Shown here: positions 21,960-32,700 of the stretch, one piece after another
Layout of the letters: every line of letters begins with the position of its first letter
Numbering within the stretch: the first letter of the stretch is position 1
Source: Ectobius pallidus
Lineage: Eukaryota; Arthropoda; Insecta; Blattodea; Ectobiidae
DNA: 64,000 nt
NCBI GenBank assembly: GCA_964059195.1
Contig: CAXKWD010000009.1
Coordinates: forward strand, 149,043,890 to 149,107,889
Direction of reading: 5' to 3'
Program-made: the position numbers and the translations under genes
The notes under the pieces: generated by a model
Database searches by the model: none
Seen by the model: only the letters and a program-made list of their open reading frames with translations
Told to the model about the DNA's origin: nothing

Positions 21960-22195
21960 CTAAATGGTCATGAAATGTCAAAATAATGCTCTACAAAATA
22001 TTAGAATAGCCGGTAAATCGTTCGAAAAAGTGGAGAAATTCAAATATCTGGGAGCAATAATTACACACACAAATTATATTAAAGTAGAAGTTAAGTGTAG
22101 ACTAAAATCACGAAATGCTTGTTTTTATGCAGTTCAGAAACTCTTATCATCTCGTCTTCTGTCCAGAAATCTAGAAATAAAGATTTATAAGACAA
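21960..22195 (+). pseudogene. Non-LTR retrotransposon RT fragment, 5' half
   Basis: The open frame contains FEKVEKFKYLGAIIT, LKSRNACFYAVQKLLSSR and EIKIYKTT. This is the region just downstream of the reverse-transcriptase palm in LINE ORF2 proteins (typical pattern KYLGATIT...QNLLSSRLLSKN...KIYKTIILPVLLYG). It is interrupted exactly after the KT codons by the Helitron at 22196-23175 and continues at 23176. The upstream RT domain is missing, so the copy was already 5'-truncated. Confidence 0.85.
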
Positions 22196-23175
22196 CTAGC
22201 TGAAAAGGCCCGGCGTCGCCCGGGCTTTGTATTTTTTAATTTGAAATTAACTTATGAAGGACTTTATGTATGTAGAACTTGAAATGAAGAAAAAGATTTA
22301 TCACACTCAAACTATTCCATCAGAAAACGCTGGATATAGCTTTTTATGGCTCATAGAGGATGTGGAATGCTGCATTCCGTTGCTTCTACACATCATGCTT
22401 GGGAGGGGTTGAAATAAGAAGAAACACAAATTACATAAGATTGTACTGACTTGATGGAAAATTTTATTTCTCATTCTCATGTTACTATACAATCGTTTCG
22501 GAGCTGAAATAAAAGAGAAATGCAGTATCACTTTCATACTTTCCTCCCCTAGAACCCGGGACATAATATACTGCGAGCATAGGACTCAAAATATTCCATC
22601 CCATGCTTAGGGCCTATGATAAACATCCCTATTTCTCAACTAATACAAAGCCTACAGGTATGGATAACTTATCAGCGGAAAGGATTATTTACAGACTTTT
22701 GATATAGCATACTCACACACTTAAGTTGTCCCTCTTATTCTACATCAAAATGTGAAGTGAGTAAATATTTCTTATGTCGAGGGTAGAGAAAGTTACGTGA
22801 CTACATCACACTGTGCTTTATTTTCGTGGATTTCATTTTCAGTCATTATTTTCGCCAATATATTACATCGATGGAATCATAATTCGTTAAAGCATTAGGC
22901 TATATACTTGCCAAGGCCCTATGTAATCATAGTAAACAATTTACTGTTGCCATGTGAACTAAACAGCAATTCATTTTTTCAGTATAAAATTCTCAGAAAT
23001 TATATAATTTTCAAGGGAAGGAGTATTTTGTTTGAATTTTAATGTCGACAGCTATACTTCCCGGGCTTAACTGGGTATGTGTGCAAAATGTCGTGTAAAT
23101 TGGTAAAGAAATGTAGATTTGTATAAGGAACAAACATACATACATACATACACACTTTCGATTTTATATATTAGA
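22196..23175 (-). mobile_element. Helitron family H3, full-length insertion in an RT ORF
   Basis: On the minus strand it begins TCTAATATATAAAATCGAAA and ends with hairpin GCCCGGGCGACGCCGGGC, CTTTTCAG, CTAG. Flanks are A (22195) and T (23176). It is 980 bp and non-autonomous. Removing it restores the retrotransposon reading frame, which fixes both ends independently. A sister copy is at 39609-40615. Confidence 0.93.
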
Positions 23176-23640
23176 TTATCCTGTCGGTTCTCTATATGGA
23201 CGTGAGACATGGCCCCTTACATAATCTGAGTGTTGGAAAACAGAGGGCTTAGGAAAATATTCAGACTTATTAAGACAGATGAAAACTGCATAACGACGAG
23301 CTTCATAACTTGTACTCTTCACCGGATATAGTAAGGGTAATTAAATCACGGAGGATGAAATGGAGAGGAAAGACATATCTCAAAAGTATTGACTGGGAGA
23401 CCCGAAGGGAATTGACCACCTGGAAGACCTTAGACGTAGGTGGGAGGACAATATTAGGATAGATTTAAGGTAAGTAGGACTTGTGAGGGATGGTTGGATG
23501 GAGTTAGCACAGAATAGGGTTGAATGGCGGGCTCAGGTAAGCGCGGCAATGAACCTTCGGGTTCCATAAAATAGATAATATTCCTTCTGCTTGCTTAGGA
23601 ATTGTCTATTGTCATTGAGTAAATAAGTATGATGTTATAA
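23176..23640 (+). pseudogene. Non-LTR retrotransposon, 3' half after the Helitron
   Basis: Continues the fragment at 21960: codons after the junction give an IILSVLY segment, then decayed blocks encoding a VLTGRPEG-like and GRPRRRWEDNI-like C-terminus with frameshifts and stops. The 3' UTR has CCTTCGGGTTCCATAAAATA and ends CATTGAGTAAATAAGTA. Family level (CR1/jockey-like versus RTE-like) cannot be settled from this part. Confidence 0.8.
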
Positions 23641-23998
23641 GGCGCATCAATAAGCTCGCTATTCCCCTAAATTCAGATGCTCATTGGGATGCTGTACGCT
23701 GGGTTCGTGGTGCAGAGAAGCTGTCCCGTGACCTCTGACCTTTGTGTACACCCCGGGCGATTCCTGCTGTAAATTAATAACATGAAAGCTTTGCGGACTA
23801 ACAGCAATGAAGTGGAGCCAACTTAACAATGATACCCGGTCGAAATAAGACTCAAATATTATTGGTAAACACTGTACATCAGATATAAATTATTACTGTT
23901 CTTTTTAAAATATAAATTAAGCCGGCCATAGGCCAATTTTCCTGAATTGTCTTCATTTATATTGTTTTTCCATTTGTTTAAATTGTCTTCTTTATCAC
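23641..23998. other. Gene-free stretch
   Basis: No gene. At 23651-23760 a block (AATAAGCTCGCTATTCCCCT) may be a decayed LINE segment. Otherwise unassigned. Confidence 0.35.
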
Positions 23999-24641
23999 TA
24001 GACCTGGGATTTTAGGCTCTAAAAAATTAGTTTTAGGCACCTACAATAGGCTTTTAAAAGATAAAATATGCACTTAAAATATTCTTTAAAAATGTGTAAA
24101 TAGATAGAAAATAGACTCTAATATATTACAATATACACTTAAACTGTAATAGGTCTATGGCTTTTTTTTTACTGCAAAAAACGTGGAATACCTATTGTTA
24201 ACAGAATTAATTGCAAAATTAGGCATCACGAACTATATTCATTTAAACAGATGTTGTTCCACTGGTGACTTGACACAGTAGTCCTTCCCCCTTAATCCTC
24301 CCCCTCCCCCGTCAGTCAGCATTCCTTTAGCTACAATTGTTTGGAATAATCAAGTTTCTGTGAAAAACCCACCTCTGCTGTTCTGCTTTTCATTGATTGA
24401 TGTCCATTATAAGATTGTAAAAATTACAGAAGTTGAATTTTATTTTAAATGTACAAAATAGGCATTTTAGGCACTAAAATAGTAAAAATAGGCTCTAAAG
24501 GTCCAAATAGGCATCTTTGGGCATTATAAAACTCTACAAATGTAGCCTAAGTGATTTATCATGAAACATCAACATATTTTTAAAAAATCATGTTATTCCA
24601 TAAGGAACAAAATAGGCATTTGCCTTAAAATCGCAGGTATA
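23999..24641. mobile_element. hAT-type MITE (TAGACCTGGGATTTTA TIR)
   Basis: Ends TAGACCTGGGATTTTA and TAAAATCGCAGGTATA are imperfect inverted repeats. Perfect 8-bp duplications TTTATCAC lie at 23991-23998 and 24642-24649. The 643-bp interior has repeated TAGGCA motifs. A partial reverse copy is at 62360-62662. Confidence 0.85.
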
Positions 24642-24659
24642 TTTATCACATACAAACAT

Positions 24660-24750
24660 GGATTACACCCATGCCCAAGGCGGGGCGCGAACCCACAGCC
24701 TGCTTCACTACGGCTCCAAGACAGAATGCCTTGGCTACCGCGGGTAAGGA
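24660..24750 (-). mobile_element. tRNA-like SINE head
   Basis: The reverse complement shows GGTAGCCAAGGCA (A-box-like) and GGGTTCGCGCCC (B box) spaced as in tRNA-derived SINEs. It lies about 60 bp downstream of a KDM3 exon, inside the following intron. Confidence 0.6.
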
Positions 24751-24810
24751 GACATAAGGACATCAAAATACTGAAAAAGATTATTGTAACAGTTGGCCAT
24801 GGCTACTCAC

Positions 24811-24905
24811 CGGTTGTTGTTGTTGATGCTGGGTCAGCACGGCGGATGATCTGGACCTCCGGGCTGTGATACCCACGTTCTCTCCCTTCATGATCGACTC
24901 CACCA
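24811..24905 (-). CDS. Kdm3: KDM3/JMJD1 histone demethylase, internal exon (third in window)
   Basis: Minus-strand exon of 95 nt. The acceptor is TTTGTTGCAG before 24905 and the donor is GTGAGT from 24810. It enters in phase 1, completing the codon split from exon 32701-32785, and ends in phase 0. The encoded segment VVESIMKGENVGITARRSR matches the KGENIGITSRRR region of JMJD1C-type KDM3 proteins, followed by a short glutamine run. KDM3 enzymes remove mono- and dimethyl marks from histone H3 lysine 9 in the nucleus. This exon belongs to the non-catalytic N-terminal part, and the JmjC domain would be encoded outside the window. Recognition is from memory of human JMJD1C/KDM3. Which KDM3 paralogue corresponds is less certain. 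Confidence 0.88.
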
Positions 24906-25453
24906 CTGCAACAAACATCAATGAGTAAACTTATTATTTTTAGCAAACCTTACATGTTTTTACTTCCTCTGCCCGTACCATAGGTACAATAGGTAGAGGA
25001 AGTATTGTTTTCGACCCTAAAATTCGAAGTTGAGTTATTAGCATATAAACACGTTTCAAGGCCCCCTGAATCCAAAAATACTATTTTTGGAAACATGTCT
25101 GTGAACACTCTAGCTCCAAAACGGAAAATCGTATGAAAACAAAATTTCGTATTTGGGCCAGGTACCTTCTGAAGATGTCATTCGAAGATTGGCGACTATT
25201 TTCTCTTATTTTTAAGGGGACTTTATATGAAGAAATTTTCGTTTTTCGCGATTTTCTCGAAAACGGCTCTAACGATTTTCTTTAAATTTTGCACAAGTGT
25301 AGCTTGTAGTGAGAGCTAAAACTTTTATTTAAAATTTTTTTTCGAAAAAATTCTCTGAAGGCAGTTAGAAGCCACCTACTGTTCACCCACTGTTTGTAAA
25401 AAGTTTGTGTTGTGTGGTTAACAATTGAATACACACTCTTCCACGGCCTCTTA
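24906..25453. other. Intronic stretch, unassigned
   Basis: From about 24955 to 25430 the DNA reads like a decayed repeat (CTTCCTCTGCCCGTACCATA, TTTCTCGAAAACGGCTC). Similar CTCTGAAGG-containing text recurs near 63205. No coding assigned. Confidence 0.4.
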
Positions 25454-25793
25454 TCTCTCTATATATAAAAGGCTTTGTCCTGACTGATTGACTGAATGAA
25501 TGACTGACTGAATGACAGGAATCAACGTACAGCCTAAACTATAACAGGTAGAGACTTGGGATTTTGACAGTACCTTCGTTTCATAATGTAGATGCTCACT
25601 AAGAAAGGATTTTGCAAAATGTTGATTTTAAATGCCAAAAATTAAATGTTTTTGAAAATACTTAATCCCTTTTTACATAGAATTATCAAAACAAATTCAC
25701 AGAACGTATTGTTACCAGTGGTATCAGGTGGGCTTGGATTAAATTAAATGGATGTTTGACAAATTAGAGAAGGTATCATTATAATTCATATTA
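25454..25793 (+). mobile_element. Helitron H2, 5' portion
   Basis: Starts TCTCTCTATATATAAAAGGC after A, with iterated GACTGAATGA units, and runs to GAGAAGGTATCATTATAATT. It is then cut by the H1 insertion. The remaining 3' half is absent after 26321. Confidence 0.8.
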
Positions 25794-26321
25794 TCTATAT
25801 TAATAAAAGGAATTGTCCTCGATGTCCAGCGAAATCTACTGAACGCAGAGATCTGAAATTTTAAACCTGAAGGGTCGGAAAATGCACCTCGAAGCCGGAA
25901 TTTTAATTTTAGTTTTCGTTCGTGAGTTATGAGTGAAAAACTGGCAAAAAACGTGCATTTTTTGCGTTTTCAAAACATAGGTTTTCAGTTATACATTTCA
26001 ATGTCAAATCAATTACAGTTGGCTTTGGCTATTTTTGTCAAACCTTGAAAACAAAACTTTCGCGATCGCTTGAATGTTGTAAGCCCTAAATATGGTCAAA
26101 CGTTGTTTTATTTGGACGAATCTCACTATACAGAGGTTTTCTTGGCCAAGAAACTCGAATCTGAGGTCGCTTTTACCAGGCGACGCTATCTAATCGTGGT
26201 ATGTAGTCCATGCGATTTAGGTGTTAATAGGCCTAAATGTAATAATTTAGGCTAACTATTATGCTCTTAATTTTTAATTCTTGAAATAATTATCGCGGGC
26301 GAAGCCGCGGGCACATGCTAG
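25794..26321 (+). mobile_element. Helitron H1, complete but internally deleted
   Basis: Starts TCTATATTAATAAAAGGAAT after A (25793) and ends hairpin CGCGGGCGAAGCCGCG, GGCACATG, CTAG with T at 26322. It is 528 bp, shorter than siblings. It carries both a GGCCTA (26228-26235) and a GGCTA (26248-26254) insertion relative to other H1 copies. Confidence 0.9.
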
Positions 26322-26683
26322 TTCTATATAAGAATGAAGTGAGAAAGACATATTGGAGGGAAATATTCGATAAAGTTCGGAAATTATTCTTAACGACGGA
26401 AGTTTCAATAAATGTCTGCAGTCACTTGTTTTTGTTTGCTATATAGTCTGCACTTTTATTAGTCGCATCATTTTCAAGGAAGAGGTTATCAGGTATTTAT
26501 CGTATAATTAGCGTAAAATTGTGTCTTGCGTTTCTGTACAAGGATATGTGAACACTCCAAACTTTTACTTGGGCAGAGGAAGTTATGTGACTTTCACATC
26601 AGATTTTTTAAACATTTTACACACAAAGCGAAGCACGAAAATATTTAATTCTTAAATGCTCGAGACTCATTTATACTAATCCG
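26322..26683. other. Intronic stretch, unassigned
   Basis: Nothing recognised beyond short AT-rich sequence. It lies between the Helitron and a core-motif copy. Confidence 0.35.
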
Positions 26684-26745
26684 TGCCGGACTGCACAGAA
26701 AACAGTTAACAGAATGATTAGGCTTATGTAGTTTATTTCTTGCTC
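26684..26745 (-). repeat. Dispersed core motif, reverse copy
   Basis: Reads GTGCCGGACTGCACAGAAAA then AATGATTAGGCTTATG, the reverse complement of the module at 19405. Confidence 0.65.
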
Positions 26746-26839
26746 TTCCGATTTCTTTTCCAACATTTTATCACGTATGTAAGCGTTCCATAAGAAAAGT
26801 AATTTGCGGTGAAAATGTTGAAGACAAAGAATTTTTTGC

Positions 26840-27294
26840 ACTCCTTAACTAATTAGTGGTAGTTACGAATATTGTTGCCGTGGATCGTAAGTTGACATTC
26901 CCGCACGCAATCTTGTTGCTATGGAAACAAAACAAATTTCCGTGCGGTAAGAATTTACTTACGCCACACATCATAAAACAAGCCTTTATGGACAAGGCCC
27001 CCCCAGGACAAATATTAGGTTCCCATAACAACAAACACATGCGAATCACTTTCTGAAATAAACATCTATCTTCAATAATGTATATACATAATATTTTCAG
27101 GTAATATCTCAATTAATATAATTAAATTGATATAATTATCATCGTGCAAAAAATAGCGTGCAATACTCGTGCCGTAAGCGCTTAACGGATCTCGGAAAAT
27201 TGAAAAAACTCGGCGCAAGCCCCTCGTTTTTTCAAACTCTTTCCTCGATCCGTATGCACCGCTTACGGCACTTGTATCGCAATATACTATTGCC
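26840..27294 (-). mobile_element. Foldback element, copy 3 (reverse)
   Basis: The right end in reverse begins AATAGTATATTGCGATACAAG. The hairpin arms GTGCCGTAAGCG and CGCTTACGGCA flank a GGATC/GATCC interior, and the pair is well preserved here. The left end has TTAACTAATTAGTGG. Two short open frames on opposite strands are by-products of the inverted structure. Confidence 0.75.
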
Positions 27295-27721
27295 TCACTT
27301 TGTCTCAAATATCCTCACTTAGGTTTGTACCTCTCACTTCTTGCGACCTACGAAGGTCAACTTCTGCCTACAAAAACATTTTGTCGGACTATTCCACTCA
27401 TACGCCGAGTGACCAATAACGTTTAGCAATTCCTCGGATTTAGACCAATCACAATCTTTTACCTTATAAAATGATTGCTATTAATACGAGAATGTTACTT
27501 TATCGGGTAAAATGATCTGGTCGTTACTGGACACGTAAGCATCAGTGTGCAGTGATTAATACGTCACATGCTGCCCTTAAGCAGCACGAAAACAGATTAT
27601 TTTGTACAACATAACTTGTTTGGAAATTGAAATAATATAAATGTATATTGACTAAAAACACAATTTTGATTCGGTGCAAGCCAGTTGGTGTGCTTTTATT
27701 CTGTTCTGCTGTTGGCTACCT
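27295..27721. other. Intronic stretch, unassigned
   Basis: No gene or repeat boundary identified. Confidence 0.35.
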
Positions 27722-27910
27722 GGTCAGCATGCCGACACCGAACGGAGCCGCTACTTCTCTATCAAGTAGCTCCTCAATTTGAATCACGAGGCTGAGTGCA
27801 ACCCGTTCCAGACCTCCCTAACTCAGAAAAATCCGAGGAGGTACCGGGGATCGAACCCGGGTCAACGGATCTGTAGTCAGGGACGCTAACCACAAGACCA
27901 CGCCGGCGGT
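27722..27910 (-). mobile_element. tRNA-derived SINE-2 with intact boxes
   Basis: The reverse complement starts CCGCCGGCGTGGTCTTGTGG and has a perfect B box GGGTTCGATCCC. The body has CGGATTTTTCTGAGT. It is the best-preserved SINE-2 head in the window. Sister copy at 17425-17685. Confidence 0.8.
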
Positions 27911-27935
27911 CGTAGATCAGTCAATTACTCATATG

Positions 27936-28404
27936 TAGGGGGTGGATTTCTATGACATGTCATATTTTTCCCCTTTGCTTTATTTCAGGTTTCCGATTAA
28001 TTTAAACCCGATTCCAAGCTTCCTGGTGAAAATGGAACGGCTTTTATTGTGCATATAACTGCATATTTAGGGAATTTTAAACTATTGTAGCATATTTAGT
28101 GTGAATATGCATATTTAGGTCATATTTTTGGCATATTTGTGTGCATATAAAAAAGAAATTTTGAAGTTTCGTATCATATTTTGTAAATTTTGCATTATAA
28201 TGATACTTTTTGAGAATTTACAGATATTTTAAATAATTAACAGTATATTTTAATAAAATGAATTGTAATGAAACTTTAAAAAATATACACAATGTATAAG
28301 TGGTAAAGTCATATTTTAAATTTTATTGGTCATATTTTAATGTATTTTAGGTCATAAATGCATGTATATATCCTATTTTTTAGGTCATAGAAATCCGCCC
28401 CCTA
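27936..28404. mobile_element. hAT-type MITE (TAGGGGGTGGATTTCTATGAC TIR)
   Basis: A 469-bp element whose ends TAGGGGGTGGATTTCTATGA and TCATAGAAATCCGCCCCCTA are inverted partners (one mismatch). The flanks are CTCATATG (27928-27935) and CTCATAAG (28405-28412), 7 of 8 identical. The interior is full of CATATTT/TAGGTCAT motifs. Confidence 0.87.
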
Positions 28405-29280
28405 CTCATAAGAAAGCATCAAAGAACCAAAATATCTGTGGAGTGGCGTGGCGTGGATAGTTCAAAGCACATCAACAGCGTTTGGTAGAGTTTTACACAT
28501 GACTTCTATGTCAGATGCTCTTTTATTTAGTATTTTTATGCCGTACATTTATTTTACACGGGAAGTTTCCGTGTTTGTGCTGTAATGACGTCATTGTTAC
28601 AGTTACAGCGGTTAAACTTTCAGAACACCTCGGGCAGTACATACGGGATACATCAACATTGTTATTATTTTTACCGCGTGGCAGCGCTGGAGTTCCGAAT
28701 GCCTGGTTAAACAGCTTTAATTACAGGAGGCCGTGTTTAATTAAGGAACATGTTTAATTAATCCAAAGCCACCAACATTAAAAAAAAAAACCCGAACTTC
28801 TGCTGTTTGAACGGTCAAAGGATTTTATACGTAAGCAAAATCTAAATTATTACATAAACATCTGCATTGGAATAGGAAATACGGGTCAATTAAGGATTTA
28901 ATACACTTTCTGAGAATTCTCACGTCACTAGTTCTGCACTTTAGCCTAGTTTAGCCTTGGCTATTTATAGTAAATCGTGTAGGCTACGTGGCCATCCATT
29001 CTAGAGGGATAAAATGTCTCTCTCTACAGCTCGAATTACGTCATAATATGGTAACAATAAGCAATGCATTCTCTAATCAATCTCTTTTACTTAAACATGG
29101 CCTGTTATAAATTTTATTTTACTGTAGTAGAGGGCCATGGCCAAAGAGTAATATCATCGCAATCATTATTTGTTGTTATAGTAAAAACAAGCTATGCATA
29201 CATTTTCGATTTCCATGGCTATCTCAGCCATGGTTAAAAGTCTGTACAGAAAAATAGTAGGGCCAGTTAAAAGGACATCT
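28405..29280. other. Intronic stretch with a dispersed repeat
   Basis: Around 29060-29230 the block TTAAACATGGCCTGTTATAA ... GTAGAGGGCCATGGCC matches 59395-59640, so it is a diverged repeat. No coding recognised. Confidence 0.5.
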
Positions 29281-29426
29281 CTAGTATCCAGAACATTTTA
29301 AAATAAAACCAACAGTTATGAAAGAAGTGTGATTTTCAAATATAAATAACGCAATTCTTTTGCTTATGAAGTCATGATAAAAGAGCGACGAATAATTTAT
29401 TGTTGTGAAATGTATAAATACGAGTA
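29281..29426 (-). repeat. Flank shared with 31936-32050
   Basis: This ~145-bp block is the reverse complement of the block following the related TIR element at 31925 (AAAAGAGCGACGAATAATTT versus AAATTATTCGTCGCTCTTTT). The TIR element therefore moved or was duplicated together with adjacent DNA, or sits inside a larger repeat. Confidence 0.7.
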
Positions 29427-29941
29427 TACAGGGTGTTAATGAATAACACCGAAATATTTTACCTGTGTATAGAGGGGACATAGACAATAACTTTTATTAG
29501 GAGATTTTTACTCTATGACGTAAAATGTGTATGTTACAGTGCATTACAGTTTGGTGCTCATAAGTAAAAAAATGAAGCTAAATGGGGTTAAAATTTTAAT
29601 TAAATTGACTTCATGCCTTCTTAGCGATCGATAAAAACCTGATTCTTTATCATTCATCAACAGCTATATTATAATTTAGAGTTTTCGTAATCTGTAAAAT
29701 TTACAGACTAATCACATGACTGGCCACCCCTGAATTAGTTTTTATTCATAACTCCAGTGTTAAAAACGAAGTTCCTTTGTTTTTCAAAATGTTAGAAGTC
29801 AGCGGCCATGCCCTGGCAGATTTTATTCTGTAACAGGAAAAATTGAATCCATAGAGCAAAAATCTCCTAATAAAAGTTGTTTGTCTATGTCCCCTCTATA
29901 CACAGGTGAAATATTTCGGTGTTATTCGTTAACACCCTGTA
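29427..29941. mobile_element. TIR element with ~90-bp inverted repeats, TA flanks
   Basis: Long TIRs start TACAGGGTGTTAATGAATAA and end TTAACACCCTGTA, extending inward through AAATATTTTACCTGTGTAT, GGGGACATAGACAA and TTTTATTAGGAGATTTTT with their complements. TA dinucleotides flank both sides, as for Tc1/mariner superfamily insertions. Non-coding. Sisters at 58477-58973 (complete) and 31666-31925 (one end). Confidence 0.85.
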
Positions 29942-30231
29942 TATATACATATACGTTCAAGATGAAGCATATTTTGCACCATTTAAATACAGGGCCAGGA
30001 CTAAAATACAGTCCCTTGCAAGCTAGCCAGAGAAAATCGTCCCAATCTTCGTATTACATCCCCAAAAGGTATCTAACCTAAATACCGTTCTGATATGATT
30101 TTTCGTCAACCCCCCCACTCACACACAGACTGTCTGAAGACTTGTCACGTAATTTGAGAGTCGAAAATAAAAATAAAAAGTAAAAAAAATAGAAAATTAA
30201 TAAATTAAATAAAAGAAATTTTTTTAAAAAA
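29942..30231. other. Intronic stretch, unassigned
   Basis: No gene recognised. AT-rich DNA leading into the T-rich VNTR element. Confidence 0.35.
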
Positions 30232-30895
30232 GTGTGCGTGGAACGCCACGCGACAAAAGTGAAACTTGTTTTAATTTTTGGATTTTTTTTCAAATTTGAA
30301 TCATTTGATTTTGTCAATTTTGGATTGTGGGACTTTTTAATATTGGGTTTTTTTACTTTAAAATTTTTAATTTTTTTAATTTTTTATATTTTAAATTTTA
30401 GATCTTTGAATTTTTTATTTTTGGATTTTTAATTTTCGACTTTTTAATTTTGGTTTTTTTATTTTAAATTTTGTATTTCGTATTTTTTAATTTTGGATTT
30501 TTTATTTTTTAAATTATGGATTTTTTAAATTTTGAATTTTTTTATTTTGAAAACTTTGGATATTTGGAACTTTTAATTTTGGATTTTTGTACTTTTTAAT
30601 TTTGGATTTTTTAATTTTTTAATTTTGGATTTTTTAATTTTAGATTTTTAAAATTTTGGATCTTTGAATTTTTTATTTTTTGGATTTTTAATTTTGAATT
30701 ATGGATTTTTTAAATTTTGGATATTCGATTTTTTAATATTTAATTTTTGGATTTTTAAAATTTGACTAACCCTAATCATTGAGTTGATTGTTTTCTGTGC
30801 AGTCCGTTCCGTCACACCTCACTAATTTCGTGACGATTTTGAGCGTTACACAAGCTCTCGATTTACCCCTACCGCGGATAAAGAAGTTTCACTTC
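30232..30895 (+). mobile_element. T-rich VNTR element, copy B
   Basis: Same architecture as 7359-7856: hairpin GCGTGGAACGCCACGC, GTGAAACTT, then a longer (~500 bp) TTTTGGATTTTT array, core motif CTGTGCAGTCCGTTCCGTC, CCCTACCGCGG and terminal GAAGTTTCACTTC. The array length differs between copies, which is why I call it a VNTR. Confidence 0.7.
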
Positions 30896-31460
30896 AAAAA
30901 TCCATTTTAAATATTCTTAGAAGATGCAGTTTCTCCTTTTGACCACCAGATTTTGATTATCCTTTTGACCTCTGTTTAAAACATGTTTGTAATAAATACG
31001 ATACCGATTTAAGGTCCCTTAAATTTAACTTCGATTCACCTTAAATTTAAATTATTTAGATGTATCGGTGCAATTATCGGACCCCTATTAAATAAAATAC
31101 ATCGGCTGTCTTGACATATTCCTCGTTTATACCTCGAATAACAATGTTTCAAGTCTTCTTTTTAAAAGGCTGAAGATGTATGGATGGTTTTAAGTCTCGT
31201 AGCCAACAAGATAAATTCTGTCAGAGTATAGGAGCCTTTGGAACTGAAATTAATTTATTTCTCCTGTTTAAGGGAGTACAAAGCTAGATTTATTACAGAG
31301 GGGAAACTCCATACACCCCTTTCTGTGTGACAAACTTGGTAATAAGTTATTTTGTGAGCATGTAATTCTAAAACCTGCAATAGTTTGTTTCTAAATAAAC
31401 TTCTCTCTAGCAAATAAAATACTTTCATAAACACTCGCTCAAAAAAATAAAATAAAATAA
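30896..31460. other. Intronic stretch, unassigned
   Basis: No exon, SINE head or TIR seen. Possibly unique intronic sequence. Confidence 0.35.
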
Positions 31461-32255
31461 AATCAGGTAAACTGATGTAACAAAGTGCCAGAATGCTTTT
31501 GTTTAAGCAGTAAAAAGTTCATTGGAATTATGATATGCAGAAAATAAGTTATTTTTGTAATAGATCTCCGAGTTAAGATCCAGATCGATTCATTAAGCAG
31601 GGCTTACGGAAGGACAAAGGGCTAGTTTGATAAGCATATGTGAAGGAATACGTGGGTAGTGTTATTTGTCAAACTCTAAATTATGAAATAGCTGTTGATG
31701 AATGATTAAGAATCAGGTTTTTATCGATCACTAAGGAGTCAATTTAATGAAAAGTTAACCCTATTTCAGGTAATTATTGACTTATGAGCACCAAATTTTA
31801 ATGTCTTTAATGCCCTGTAGCATAGGCATTTTACGTCAAAGAGCAAAAATCTCCTAATAAAAGTTGCTTGTCTATGCCCTTCTATACACAGGTAAAATAT
31901 TTCGGTGTTATTCATTAACACCCTATATAGGCCTACTCGTATATATACATTTCACAACAATAAATTATTCGTCGCTCTTTTATCATGACTTCATAAACAA
32001 AAGAAAAGAGTTAGGCCTATTTATATTTGAAAATCATACATATTTCATTTATGTCTCAATAACCATAAAATAGGCAATAAATTGGGCTTTACTCCGGTAC
32101 CAATCAACCGATTTGGTGCACTGTCAATAGGCTTCTTCCCATGGATGTTATAAATGTGTATACAAAGTTTCATGAAAATCCTTGAAGAGTATTTGAGTTA
32201 TCGCGCGTACAGACACACGACAGACACACAATCTCATAAAGTACCATTCTGGCAC

Positions 32256-32260
<5 letters not shown>
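31461..32260 (-). mobile_element. R-family repeat with nested TIR element
   Basis: Outer limits AATCAGGTAAACTGATGTAA ... CTGGCACTTAAT match the family at 34328 and, reversed, 45523. Its middle is replaced by a one-ended copy of the TACAGGGTG element (about 31666-31925) and its shared flank (to about 32050). TAGGCCTA octamers at 31928 and 32012 are absent from the paralogous flank at 29281-29426. Confidence 0.7.

Positions 32261-32286
<26 letters not shown>
32258..32286. repeat. (AAT)n microsatellite
   Basis: About 29 bp of AAT at the end of the R-family copy, perhaps grown from its AATAATA terminus. Confidence 0.9.
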
Positions 32287-32700
32287 GCATCTCAGTCTGG
32301 ACATGTTTGCGTCACAATTAACACTGGGGTCCTGCCGGTGGATTCCCACCGCTGCTGTGAAGGCTGTTTCAATTAGACACTCCCCATGAATTGCATTAAC
32401 CCATGGTGCGATTTCCAGAAATGTTCTACCTAGTTTTATATTTCGTGGTTCCTAGACCCCAAAGCGATCGTAAAGACAAAAATTACTCATAGATATACAT
32501 TCAGAATATCCCAGAATTCAACCGAAAACACTGGAGAAATTTAGACTGGACTCAGATAAACATTTTGAGATCGTGTCGCAGATGTAAACAATAATACGAG
32601 AACATATATATATATAACTTCTATGGAGGCGATAACTGCCCTAACCTTGCACACATTAATTGCAACAAACTAAAATAGATGATTTTGGTTAGCAACTGAC

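Larger units (their letters stand above)
24906..32700 (-). other. Kdm3: KDM3 intron, about 7.8 kb
   Basis: Defined by the GTCAGT donor at 32700 and CAG acceptor at 24906. It separates codons in phase 1. It contains H2 and H1 Helitrons, a foldback element, SINE-2, two TIR elements, the T-rich VNTR element and an R-family copy, all listed separately. I found no other exon inside. Confidence 0.85.

Noticed and set aside
1..24810. Further KDM3 exons downstream (minus strand)
   Set aside because: I looked for phase-0 acceptors followed by basic or zinc-finger/JmjC-like coding and recognised none. They probably lie outside the window.
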